DNA of 14,527 nucleotides from Bacillota bacterium (GCA_003501335.1 DNPQ01000185.1:1-14527), one strand, 5' to 3'; shown: positions 6,949 through 14,332, counted from the first letter of the stretch. The notes: generated by a model from the letters alone, not told the origin. A program made the numbers and translations.

Positions 6949-7806
6949 TTAGTATTTATCTGCCGAACCCGATAATCCAATGATCTCCCGGATAGTGCCT
7001 TCTAATTTTCCTTCGGCAAATTGGGATATTTTCCAAGAATGGCCCTGATGGTCCATGGTATCAATAGCTTCCTTCAAATACTCCACATATTTATGCCGTA
7101 TCAAAGTACCAAAATTAATCTTGGCTACTCCAAGCCGGATCGCTTCTTTTACAGTTGCATCCGGCATTCCGGTACACCCATGAAGTACCAGTGGAATATT
7201 AGTTATCTTTCGCACTTTTTCCAAAATATCCAGTCTAATATCAGGCTTTCCCTTGTAAAATCCATGCGCATTTCCGATGCCGATGGCTAGCATATCCGGT
7301 TGACAGGCATCGATAAACTGTTGCACTTCTTCCACCTTGGCAATATTCTTATTTTCCGGAGCAGCACCGGCCGCATCCAAACGCACCAGCTCACCGACTT
7401 CGGCCTCGACTGGAATTTCAACAGCCCGGCAAACTTTGATAATTTCATTGGTATGACGGATGTTATCCTCCAATGGTTCAGTGGAACAATCCAGCATAAT
7501 GGAAGTAAAACCAAGCCTTACCGCTCTGATGCAGGTTTCAAAACTATCGCCATGATCCAGATGGATTGCCACCGGAACCGGAACTCGCTTTGCAAGATAA
7601 CGACAAACTTCAACGAACCATTCATCCCCAGAGTATTTACCGGTTGATGTGTAATGAGCCAACATCACCGGAGACTTTAATTCCGCTGCTGCAAAGCATA
7701 TTGCTCGGATTATATCATAATTTCCTCCCTGGGTATTAATTGCAGGAACAGCGTAGCCATGCGCCTGCGCATCCAGGATCATTTCCTTGCTTGTTACCAA
7801 TGCCAT
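6949..7806 (-). CDS. Class II (zinc) ketose-bisphosphate aldolase family protein
   Basis: Predicted zinc aldolase of 285 aa from the FbaA/GatY/KbaY/IolJ family, cleaving a ketose or ketose phosphate into two short carbon units. The catalytic core is intact: Asp84 and His85 in HLDHGDSFE, Glu136 in EAEVGEL, His181 in GNAHGFYKG and His209 in LVLHGCTG, the expected proton donor and zinc ligands. The usual phosphate/substrate loops are altered: the common HGGSG or HGASG is HGCTG at 209-213, and the NxDT/NVATE region reads NFGTLIR at 231-237 with no acidic residue. Substrate is therefore uncertain and may not be an ordinary bisphosphate. AAGGAG lies nine bases before the ATG. It sits between the sulfatase (58 bp) and the isomerase (30 bp), supporting a shared catabolic pathway. 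Confidence 0.88.
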   Translation of the reverse strand: MALVTSKEMILDAQAHGYAVPAINTQGGNYDIIRAICFAAAELKSPVMLAHYTSTGKYSGDEWFVEVCRYLAKRVPVPVAIHLDHGDSFETCIRAVRLGFTSIMLDCSTEPLEDNIRHTNEIIKVCRAVEIPVEAEVGELVRLDAAGAAPENKNIAKVEEVQQFIDACQPDMLAIGIGNAHGFYKGKPDIRLDILEKVRKITNIPLVLHGCTGMPDATVKEAIRLGVAKINFGTLIRHKYVEYLKEAIDTMDHQGHSWKISQFAEGKLEGTIREIIGLSGSADKY

Positions 7807-7864
7807 GGTCTTTTTCTCCTTACTTCAAACTCATTGTAGTTATCATTTCACTCAGAATTGCATT

Positions 7865-9175
7865 CTAAGGGGCGGCCCTTATCTCTGGAACCTCTTCTCC
7901 GGCTTCCGCCATCTTCTTTTGAAGAATTTTCCGTAGTTCAATGCGGATTTCTTGATAGTCATCCCGATTTGCTAAGTTTTCCTGTTCATAGGGGTCTGTT
8001 TCCAAATCATAAAGATATTTTTCATGATAAACCGAACTATCACAGTCATCCCATCCGTTTCGATCGGGGGCGACTACGCCGTACTTCCAACGTTTTGTTC
8101 GAATCGCCCGACTGACCTCCGTCTCGCTAACCTGAATAAAAACTGCTTCCGGCCATTCAATTGCCATACCAGAGGCCAGCGGCACTACCGAATGGCCTTT
8201 CATCCGCTCCTGCCTGGGAATTCCAGCAATATCCAGAACTGACGGAGCGATATCGATAAGACTCACCAGTTCTGTCCGGACTTTGCCGTCTTTAAAACCA
8301 GGGCCTTGCATTACCAGCGGAATTCGGATGCTTGCTTCATGACAGGACCGTTTGTATTCATCATTCCTAGTCTTAAAATGACAACCATGGTCCGTTGTGA
8401 ATATGACCACCGTGTCATCCCGCATTCCCAGGCGGTCTAACTCATCAAGAATTCTTCCAAAGTTTTCGTCGATTCGGCGGCACATTCCATAATAATCCGC
8501 GATATTCTCCTCCCAGTCTCCTTGGCCAGATGCTAAGTCTAGAGGAGCCGGCAGATCGGCAAATCTTTTACCATATCCGTCCGGGGCCACAAATCGATTC
8601 AAATTATTCTGATGATGGGGTTCTAAAAATGACAGATAAAGCAGGAAAGGTTTCTCCCTCTTACGGGCTCGCAAATAATCCACAGCAAAATCTGTCAGGG
8701 CATCGACCCGGTACTTATCAAACCGAATCGGAAAGTTATCCGTATCATACAATATCCCACCGTTTGGTTCCGAAGAAAATTCCAAAGCGTCGGCAGCCAA
8801 CCACTCCTCGTAGCCTCCCCGCAAATTCCAGGGCACCGGTTGGTCACGGGTGATTGCCAGATGCCATTTGCCAATATAACCGGTTTCGTACCCGCCAGCC
8901 TTTAAATAATGGGCAATAGTTTTTTCCGTTTGCGGTAAAGGAATCCGGTTCCGGTACACACCGGTCTCAGTTCCGAATCGACCGGTCTGGATACAAGCAC
9001 GCGCAGGAGTACAGATCGGTTGGCAGGAAAAGGCATTTTCAAACCGGACCCCCTCCCCGGCCAGACGGTCGAGATTGGGCGTCAAACCCAAATTATTACC
9101 GTAACAACCAACCGTATCCCAACGTTGCTGGTCGGTGAAAAAGATTAAAATATTGGGTTGAGTCTTTAAAGCCAT
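7865..9175 (-). CDS. Cytoplasmic formylglycine-type sulfatase
   Basis: Predicted sulfuric-ester hydrolase of 436 aa, alkaline-phosphatase superfamily, S1 type. The N-terminus PNILIFFTDQQRWDT carries the first metal ligand Asp15. The maturation motif C-x-P-x-R is CTPAR with Cys55 as the residue to be converted to formylglycine. Further active-site motifs are GKWHL (102-106), EPHH (185-188) and TTDHG with Asp262/His263. Phosphonate monoester hydrolases share this layout, so phosphonate or phosphate esters remain possible. There is no signal peptide, so it should act on imported substrate. A radical-SAM or FGE maturase is needed and is not in the window. GGGGAGG lies eight bases before the ATG. 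The gene is visibly richer in G+C (around 50% in sampled stretches, up to 60%) than its neighbours, suggesting later acquisition. Confidence 0.9.
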   Translation of the reverse strand: MALKTQPNILIFFTDQQRWDTVGCYGNNLGLTPNLDRLAGEGVRFENAFSCQPICTPARACIQTGRFGTETGVYRNRIPLPQTEKTIAHYLKAGGYETGYIGKWHLAITRDQPVPWNLRGGYEEWLAADALEFSSEPNGGILYDTDNFPIRFDKYRVDALTDFAVDYLRARKREKPFLLYLSFLEPHHQNNLNRFVAPDGYGKRFADLPAPLDLASGQGDWEENIADYYGMCRRIDENFGRILDELDRLGMRDDTVVIFTTDHGCHFKTRNDEYKRSCHEASIRIPLVMQGPGFKDGKVRTELVSLIDIAPSVLDIAGIPRQERMKGHSVVPLASGMAIEWPEAVFIQVSETEVSRAIRTKRWKYGVVAPDRNGWDDCDSSVYHEKYLYDLETDPYEQENLANRDDYQEIRIELRKILQKKMAEAGEEVPEIRAAP

Positions 9176-9337
9176 GACGGCTGCCTCCCCGGAAATTAAT
9201 TAAAAAATTGCCGTTCTTACAGAGTCGCTTTCCGTTATTTGGTGGAGAATTTATACCTCGACGCCGAAATTAGTGATTTAGACGAACATCCCTTTTTTAT
9301 TTTTCAATGTATACAGATCAATCTTTTTACCGTTATT

Positions 9338-10165
9338 TCACCCTTTGACTCCACCAGCGGTTAGGCCCTGAATCATATAGCGTTGAAAGAAAACAAATAG
9401 TAACAATAAAGGAACTGTTGCAATGACCGAAATAGTCATTACCGTTGCCCAGTCATAGGATAATTCGCCTAAATATTTCAAAGCGATTCCAGTTGATAAA
9501 GTCCTAAGGCTGTCTTTGGTGATTAAGGTCAAGCAAATCACAAAATCATCCCACGCTTGTAAGAAAGTATAAATCCCAATTGCTAAGATCCCCGGTTTGG
9601 ATAGGGGCAACACAATGCGGACCAACGTTCCCGTCCGACCGCAACCGTCTATCGAAGCCGCTTCTTCCAAGGATAGCGGAATATCATCCAAAAAACCCTT
9701 AATCAACCAAATGCAAAATGGCAACGACATAGCTGTTAAGGCCACGACCAGACCCAGCCTAGTATTTAAAAGATGGAATGTCTTAAATAAAGAATAAAGC
9801 GCGATCAAAATCCCGACCACGGGAAACATCTGAGTTGATAATAGGGAAAGCATCAAAAATTTATTGCCCTTAAATCGGAACCTGGATAAAGTATAACCGG
9901 CAAAGATCGCCAAAATTATGGTTAATGCAGTTGTCAAAACGGAAACGATAAAATTATTAAGATAATAACCAATAAAATCGCCGCTTTTAAACAGACTGAT
10001 ATAACTGGCAAAAGTTGGGGTATGGGGAAACCATTCTGGAGGATAACGGTAAATCACCAGATTGGTTTTAAGTGAAGTGACAAACATCCAATACACTGGA
10101 AATAGCAGCAATACCATTAATACAAATAATATTAGATATGCGACAAAGCCTACTCGCTTATTCAT
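9338..10165 (-). CDS. Sugar ABC importer permease, MalG/UgpE family
   Basis: Inner-membrane permease of 275 aa from the CUT1 carbohydrate importer family, partner of the permease encoded directly upstream. Six hydrophobic segments are visible, the first at about 8-30. The coupling loop is EEAASIDGCGRTGTLVRIVL at 167-186, and the C-terminus ends with the family-typical RYMIQGLTAGGVKG. AAGGAG precedes the ATG by about eleven bases, a slightly long spacing, and the gene starts 15 bp after the preceding stop codon. The next gene in the same direction is the sulfatase, 162 bp away. No ATPase gene accompanies the importer here; CUT1 systems often share one MsmX/MsmK-type ATPase encoded elsewhere. 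Confidence 0.93.
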   Translation of the reverse strand: MNKRVGFVAYLILFVLMVLLLFPVYWMFVTSLKTNLVIYRYPPEWFPHTPTFASYISLFKSGDFIGYYLNNFIVSVLTTALTIILAIFAGYTLSRFRFKGNKFLMLSLLSTQMFPVVGILIALYSLFKTFHLLNTRLGLVVALTAMSLPFCIWLIKGFLDDIPLSLEEAASIDGCGRTGTLVRIVLPLSKPGILAIGIYTFLQAWDDFVICLTLITKDSLRTLSTGIALKYLGELSYDWATVMTISVIATVPLLLLFVFFQRYMIQGLTAGGVKG

Positions 10166-10180
10166 CGATTTCTTAACTCC

Positions 10181-11083
10181 TTATTCAATCTCATTAACTT
10201 TAAAAACCTTATCGAAGATAAAGTAGGTTAACAACAATATTAAAAGCCAAATAGATGCGACCGCTGCTCCTTTGCCTAAATTCAGATTTACAAAGGCATT
10301 CCGATAACTATAAATCGCCAGAGTGCTGGTAGCATTAACCGGTCCACCACCGGTCATAATCCAAAACAACGGAAATTGTTTAAAATTCAAAATGATTGAC
10401 ATTAATACCGTGGTCCGAATCACATTGCGCAGAAACGGCATTGTAATATGACGAAATATTTGAAAACTCTTGGCTCCATCAATCACAGCTGCTTCATACA
10501 TTTCAATCGGAATGGATTGCAATCCGGCCAGCAACATAATAATCATCAGCGGCAATTGTTTCCAAATGGAGGTCACAATAATACTTGGTAGGGCCAAACC
10601 AACACTTCCCAGCCACGAAACTGGTTTTTGAAGAATGTGGGCTTGAACCAAGATGTAGTTAATGACTCCATATTCCGAATGAAAGAGCCAGCTCCACAAT
10701 AGAGCAGTAATTACTGTAGGATAAATCCACGGAATTAAGATCAAACTTCGCATAAGCTTTCTTCCAATAATATTTCGATTCAAAATTAACGCCAACAGCA
10801 TTCCTAAAGCCAGTTGGAGGGCAACTACAATGAACACATATTCCAAGGTTATTGCAACCGACGGCCATAATTCTCCTTCGGTAAAAATTTCCCGGTAATT
10901 CTGAAAATTATTCCAAAAATAGTTACCGACGCTAGATAATATATAATTAAAAAAGCTCATATAAACTGATTGAACGACCGGAATGAAACAGCTGAACAAT
11001 ACCACAACTAGGGTAGGCAATAGCGTGAAACAGATAAACATATTATCTTTCAACTTACGACCGGACAATATACCCGTCTGCAT
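10181..11083 (-). CDS. Sugar ABC importer permease, MalF/UgpA family
   Basis: Inner-membrane permease of 300 aa, first of the CUT1 permease pair. About six hydrophobic segments are visible, the first at 15-38 after a short basic cytoplasmic start. The coupling loop is YEAAVIDGAKSFQIFRHITM at 196-215, and TGGGPVNATSTL is the usual periplasmic/TM signature near the C-terminus. An AAAGGT ribosome site lies about eight bases before the ATG. It follows the binding-protein gene with a stable hairpin between them, as is common where binding protein is needed in excess over the membrane subunits. Confidence 0.93.
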   Translation of the reverse strand: MQTGILSGRKLKDNMFICFTLLPTLVVVLFSCFIPVVQSVYMSFFNYILSSVGNYFWNNFQNYREIFTEGELWPSVAITLEYVFIVVALQLALGMLLALILNRNIIGRKLMRSLILIPWIYPTVITALLWSWLFHSEYGVINYILVQAHILQKPVSWLGSVGLALPSIIVTSIWKQLPLMIIMLLAGLQSIPIEMYEAAVIDGAKSFQIFRHITMPFLRNVIRTTVLMSIILNFKQFPLFWIMTGGGPVNATSTLAIYSYRNAFVNLNLGKGAAVASIWLLILLLTYFIFDKVFKVNEIE

Positions 11084-11106
11084 TTATTCTACCTTTCTTT
11101 TTCAGT

Positions 11107-11133
11107 CATCGAGGGGACGTTCTCCCCTCGATG
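11107..11133 (-). other. Intercistronic hairpin between sugar-binding protein and permease genes
   Basis: A perfect 11-bp stem (11107-11117 with 11123-11133, arm CATCGAGGGGA) closes a five-base loop. No U-run follows on the minus strand, so it is not a classic terminator. It most likely protects the 3' end of the processed binding-protein message or reduces read-through into the permease genes. Confidence 0.7.
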
Positions 11134-11147
11134 TCAAAAACGAAATA

Positions 11148-12404
11148 TCATTTTAAGATTGTTTTTAGTTTAGTATCTAAATTCTTTACAACCGACTCCG
11201 GAGTTTCTCCAGCAAGAGTCACCCGTTGAGCCGCATTGACCAGTTCCAGATACGCATTCTCGTAATTAGGATTTTGTTTAGCGAGAGGAACAATCTGTTT
11301 TACACCCGCTTTAGCCCCTTTTAACATTGAATCGTGAAATTCCGGAAGATTATCAATAGACATCCGGGGTGCAAAAAATGGAGATTGTTTATAAAGTTCA
11401 ACTAAGGTTTCCTTAGAAGTAATGAATTCAATAAACTTGGCTGCTTCTTTCTTATGTTTGGAATCTTTCATGATACATAAAACATGGGCATTCAAATCAC
11501 TCAAGCCGCTGGTAACAGAGGTTGCCGGGATTGGCGCCATCCCGAGCTGAGATTTAATAGCCGGGTTGATTCCATAGATACCACCCATGCCCCATGTTTG
11601 GTCAAAATACATTCCAAGCCTGCCGATGGCCATTAAATTCCGGAGATCCTTCAATTTGGCTGTTTCCGGATTGTACTTCTTTTCATAAAGGGTTTTTAAA
11701 TATCTGAAGGCGTCAACATTTCCCTTGGTGTTAATTGCAACTTGACCCCTTTTATTCCAGATTCCGCCGCCAAAAGTCAACATAATTCTATAGATTGAGC
11801 TACCGCTGATTGGAACATTGCCAGTGGTTTCCCCTAATCCATAAACAGAATTGCCGTCTTTATCCTTGAGTCCCGACAATTTGCCGGCATCATCCATCAG
11901 TTGCGTCAAATTTTGTGGAGGAGTATTGGGATTTAGCCCCGCCTTAGTGAACAGTTCCTTATTATAAACTAAAACCCAGGGACTGGCTATCCAAGGAATA
12001 CCGTATATTTTTCCACCGCTTTTTAAATCATTCAGAATATTAGGATAAAAATCATTCAAGTAACTCTTGCTGAAGTAACGCTCAACATCAGTTACATAAC
12101 CCGATCCAATATACGAATCAACCATCGCGCGTTCCGCCTGGACTACATCGAGTACATCCCCGGCGGCCGACATAACCAGGACCTGTTGTTTGATATCGCC
12201 ATATGGGAAAGACACCGAATCAATTTTAATCGTTGGATTTTTGGCTTCAAAATCAGCGATCATTTTTTTAAATGTATCACTGGTAGCTTTTTCGGTAGAG
12301 CCCCAATTGGCAAAGCGTAAGGTGATTTTCTTCTCGGCCGCAAAACCAGCTGAGGCAAAAATGATGCAAAAAACCAAGCAAATTGCAAAAATACTTCTTT
12401 TCAT
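11148..12404 (-). CDS. Sugar ABC importer solute-binding protein, family 1
   Basis: Extracytoplasmic carbohydrate-binding protein of 418 aa (MalE/UgpB-like). Residues 1-23 form a signal peptide with a hydrophobic core at 5-19 and an AGFAA cleavage region. The core cysteines (Cys9, Cys13) do not form a lipobox, so this looks like a freely secreted or periplasmic protein. The mature N-terminus TLRFANWGSTEKA and the GKIYGIPWIASPWVLVYNKELF segment at about 131-152 are typical of family 1 binding proteins for oligosaccharides or sugar derivatives. An AAGGGGG ribosome-site-like stretch lies about ten bases before the ATG. It begins 145 bp after the repressor stop; this gap contains an AT-rich inverted repeat. 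The ligand cannot be named. Confidence 0.93.
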   Translation of the reverse strand: MKRSIFAICLVFCIIFASAGFAAEKKITLRFANWGSTEKATSDTFKKMIADFEAKNPTIKIDSVSFPYGDIKQQVLVMSAAGDVLDVVQAERAMVDSYIGSGYVTDVERYFSKSYLNDFYPNILNDLKSGGKIYGIPWIASPWVLVYNKELFTKAGLNPNTPPQNLTQLMDDAGKLSGLKDKDGNSVYGLGETTGNVPISGSSIYRIMLTFGGGIWNKRGQVAINTKGNVDAFRYLKTLYEKKYNPETAKLKDLRNLMAIGRLGMYFDQTWGMGGIYGINPAIKSQLGMAPIPATSVTSGLSDLNAHVLCIMKDSKHKKEAAKFIEFITSKETLVELYKQSPFFAPRMSIDNLPEFHDSMLKGAKAGVKQIVPLAKQNPNYENAYLELVNAAQRVTLAGETPESVVKNLDTKLKTILK

Positions 12405-12505
12405 TTCTCATTCCCCCTTGCATTTTTCGTCTACTCCCGATCAATACAATCTTCAAGCCATAAAAATATTGAACCTAACACCCCCTTCCGGCATCCGATA
12501 GAAAT

Positions 12506-12530
12506 AATTATTTATCTTAATTAAATAATT
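12506..12530. promoter_or_regulatory. AT-rich inverted repeat upstream of the sugar-binding protein gene
   Basis: AATTATTTA (12506-12514) and its exact reverse complement (12522-12530) flank a seven-base centre. Part of it (CTTAATTAAAT) resembles a half-site of the repressor operator at 13780-13802. It lies about 100 bp upstream of the binding-protein ATG and is a candidate second operator. High A+T makes chance symmetry plausible. Confidence 0.35.
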
Positions 12531-12549
12531 CAACTTCCAAAAAGATCTC

Positions 12550-13737
12550 TTATCCAGTAACAATCTTACAAATTAAAAACCGTTGTAAAGCTAACGCTCC
12601 GGCCCCTAAAATAACCAATTCGTCATCGACCTGACTTTGTTTAATGGTAATCCGCTCGCTATTTCCATAATGATTTTCTTGAATGAGCTTCATAACGGGC
12701 GTGGTATAAATCTCGGAATGGAAAAGCGAACCATGCAAAATAATTGAGTCCGGTGCAAACAAACTAATTAAGTTATTAATGCCATATCCCATATAGGTAC
12801 CGGCCTCACTCAAAATATCGACTGCACCCTGTTCCCCATTTTCCGCGTTCTTCAATAATTTTTCCATAATTTTACTATATTCCAAATCCTCCAATGATTT
12901 TTTTTGCCGGTACGCCGAAGTCATTGCCCGACCGGATGCTAATGTCTCCAAGCAGCCATGTTTTCCACAGCTACATAAAATCCCGTTGGGCATAATCACG
13001 GTATGTCCAAATTCTCCGGCGCTAAAGGAGTTACCGCAATATAATTGTCCATTTAAAATAATTCCGCAGCCGATTCCGTATCCGGCATGGATCAAAATAA
13101 GCCCGGATACTTCGCTCCAATGATTTAAGAAAGTATTTTCCCCTAAAGCCATTAAGCGGACATTATTGTCAACCACCACCGGAATTGCAATTTCACGTTC
13201 CAATAGCTCACGGAGTTGTATATTTCGCCATTCCAGATTCGGTGAATTTCTCACCACCCCGGCATCACTATCCACTAGGCCGGTAGCGCCAATACCGATC
13301 CCGATTACTTTTTTGTCCTGGCACTCCTTTACTATATCTCTAATCAAGTCAATGGTTTGCCGGATTACCGTATCCGGTTCCTTAAATGTTATCATAACAG
13401 AACGTTTAATAAGCATTTCCCCGCTTAGATTAACCAAACCCGCCAGGATCTGCTTTACTCCGATTTCAACTCCAATAACCAATCGGCTATTCTTTACCAA
13501 GGAAAGCTGGATTCTTTTTCGTCCCAATGCCCGGTTACCGGTATCAATGCCGAATTCTTCAACCAAGCCTTCGCTTAAAAGTTCATTAGCCAGTGCCGTA
13601 ACTGTAGGAGGGGTCAATCCGGAAATTTCACTAATTTCCGACCGTGATACAGGCCCATATTTAAACATAATCTCTAAAAAACGGGTCCGGTTATTTTTCC
13701 GGACATCTCCCATATTTTCGCCCCGTAAATAATGCAT
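12550..13737 (-). CDS. ROK-family transcriptional repressor (XylR/NagC type)
   Basis: Sugar-responsive repressor of 395 aa, probable regulator of the downstream operon and of itself. A winged helix-turn-helix occupies about residues 15-62, with recognition helix TPPTVTALANELL. The ROK domain follows, with the zinc site His245 (EFGHT) and CSCGKHGC (Cys255, Cys257, Cys262). It is not a kinase: the DxGxTK ATP loop reads EIGVKQ and the catalytic END motif reads DNN (Asn192 in place of Asp). The longest frame starts at 13764, but that ATG has no ribosome site. The ATG at 13737 has GAGGT seven bases upstream and is preferred; ATG 13713 is a weaker third choice. A strong promoter overlapped by a palindromic operator lies just upstream. 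Confidence 0.9.
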   Translation of the reverse strand: MHYLRGENMGDVRKNNRTRFLEIMFKYGPVSRSEISEISGLTPPTVTALANELLSEGLVEEFGIDTGNRALGRKRIQLSLVKNSRLVIGVEIGVKQILAGLVNLSGEMLIKRSVMITFKEPDTVIRQTIDLIRDIVKECQDKKVIGIGIGATGLVDSDAGVVRNSPNLEWRNIQLRELLEREIAIPVVVDNNVRLMALGENTFLNHWSEVSGLILIHAGYGIGCGIILNGQLYCGNSFSAGEFGHTVIMPNGILCSCGKHGCLETLASGRAMTSAYRQKKSLEDLEYSKIMEKLLKNAENGEQGAVDILSEAGTYMGYGINNLISLFAPDSIILHGSLFHSEIYTTPVMKLIQENHYGNSERITIKQSQVDDELVILGAGALALQRFLICKIVTG

Positions 13738-13744
13738 TCCATTA

Positions 13745-13749
13745 ACCTC
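13745..13749 (-). promoter_or_regulatory. Ribosome binding site deciding the repressor start
   Basis: GAGGT in minus-strand sense, seven bases before the ATG at 13737. The upstream ATG at 13764 is preceded by AT-rich sequence with no purine-rich site. Confidence 0.55.
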
Positions 13750-13779
13750 AACAATCAATCTCATGTTAAAAGCGAATTA

Positions 13780-13802
13780 ATTAATTAGTCTAACTAATTA
13801 AT
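13780..13802. promoter_or_regulatory. Palindromic operator, XylR-like
   Basis: Perfect 10-bp arms ATTAATTAGT and ACTAATTAAT separated by CTA. The core TTAGT-N3-ACTAA resembles known xylR-type ROK operators built on TTAGTTT and AAACTAA halves. It abuts the -10 box and covers the predicted transcription start near 13796, the position expected for repression by the ROK protein encoded immediately downstream. Confidence 0.85.
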
Positions 13803-13831
13803 ACTATAGTTACATGAGCTCATTTTGTCAA
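13803..13831 (-). promoter_or_regulatory. Sigma-70-type promoter of the repressor/catabolic operon
   Basis: Minus strand -35 TTGACA (13831-13826, perfect), 17-base spacer, -10 TATAGT (13808-13803, five of six). The spacer carries a perfect ten-base palindrome ATGAGCTCAT at 13814-13823, which may be a further protein site. Transcription would start near 13796, giving a leader of about 60 bases to the repressor ATG at 13737. Confidence 0.88.
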
Positions 13832-14224
13832 GAAAATTATAGAAAAAAATAGCAGTTAGATACAACTTTCCATACGCTTGAAGAGCGAAGTTCCTACATT
13901 TAAGTGAAGATCGCGGTTTGAAAATTTAAACCTTTTTCACTTTCAATTTTGTTGAGGTAAGTACAGAATTGTTTTGGGGTGTATATGTTGATAAATGTGA
14001 AGGCATTACAGCATGCCTCCAAAAAGCAAAAAATTATTTCCAAAATTCGAATTATGAAAATGATAAATAATATTTCTTTGTTAGCAATCATTCTTTGACT
14101 GCAAGTTCACATGCCTTTCATTTTTACACGCCCTCATTCCCCTCATCGCCCTATCAATTTTTTACTGATATGTCTTAGGATTAAGACGACCAATTTGGGG
14201 CTTTTAAAGATAGACAGGATGAAT

Positions 14225-14301
14225 CCCTCGCCCGTCAATAACGGGAGAGGTCGGCGCACAGGTGCGCCGACACTGTTGTGAATAAGCAGATGAGGTGAGG
14301 G
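14225..14301. repeat. GC-rich double-hairpin element, REP- or MITE-like
   Basis: Outer ends CCCTCGCC (14225-14232) and GGTGAGGG (14294-14301) are inverted with one mismatch. Inside, 14226-14235 pairs with 14241-14250 (nine of ten, loop CAATA), and GTCGGCGCAC at 14250-14259 is the exact inverse of 14262-14271. Such CCCTC/GAGGG-ended hairpin elements are commonly dispersed intergenic repeats. It is much richer in G+C than its surroundings and lies in gene-free DNA. Confidence 0.6.
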
Positions 14302-14311
14302 CCTTAATTCC

Positions 14312-14332
14312 AATGGCACATTTTTTGCCATT
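14312..14332. repeat. Short hairpin next to the double-hairpin element
   Basis: AATGGCA (14312-14318) and TGCCATT (14326-14332) form a perfect seven-base stem with a T-rich loop. The function is unknown. Confidence 0.4.

Noticed and set aside
9176..9337. Internal promoter before the sulfatase (TTGATC with a TAAAAA box at 16-base spacing)
   Set aside because: Both hexamers are poor matches in AT-rich sequence; not distinguishable from chance.
12405..12549. Dedicated promoter for the sugar-binding protein gene
   Set aside because: TTGAAT is present, but no acceptable -10 box occurs at proper spacing. Only the inverted repeat is reported.
12550..13764. ROK protein as the missing sugar kinase of the pathway
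   Set aside because: It has an N-terminal HTH and lacks both the ATP-loop consensus and the catalytic aspartate, so it is a repressor.
13900..14091. Minus-strand open frame of 63 aa with a hydrophobic start and a YTPKQF-containing tail
   Set aside because: No convincing ribosome site, no recognised family, low-complexity N-terminus in AT-rich DNA. A transposase remnant was considered but could not be supported.
14143..14331. Minus-strand open frame of 62 aa
   Set aside because: It is the translation of the GC-rich hairpin repeat (proline/arginine-rich), not a plausible protein.
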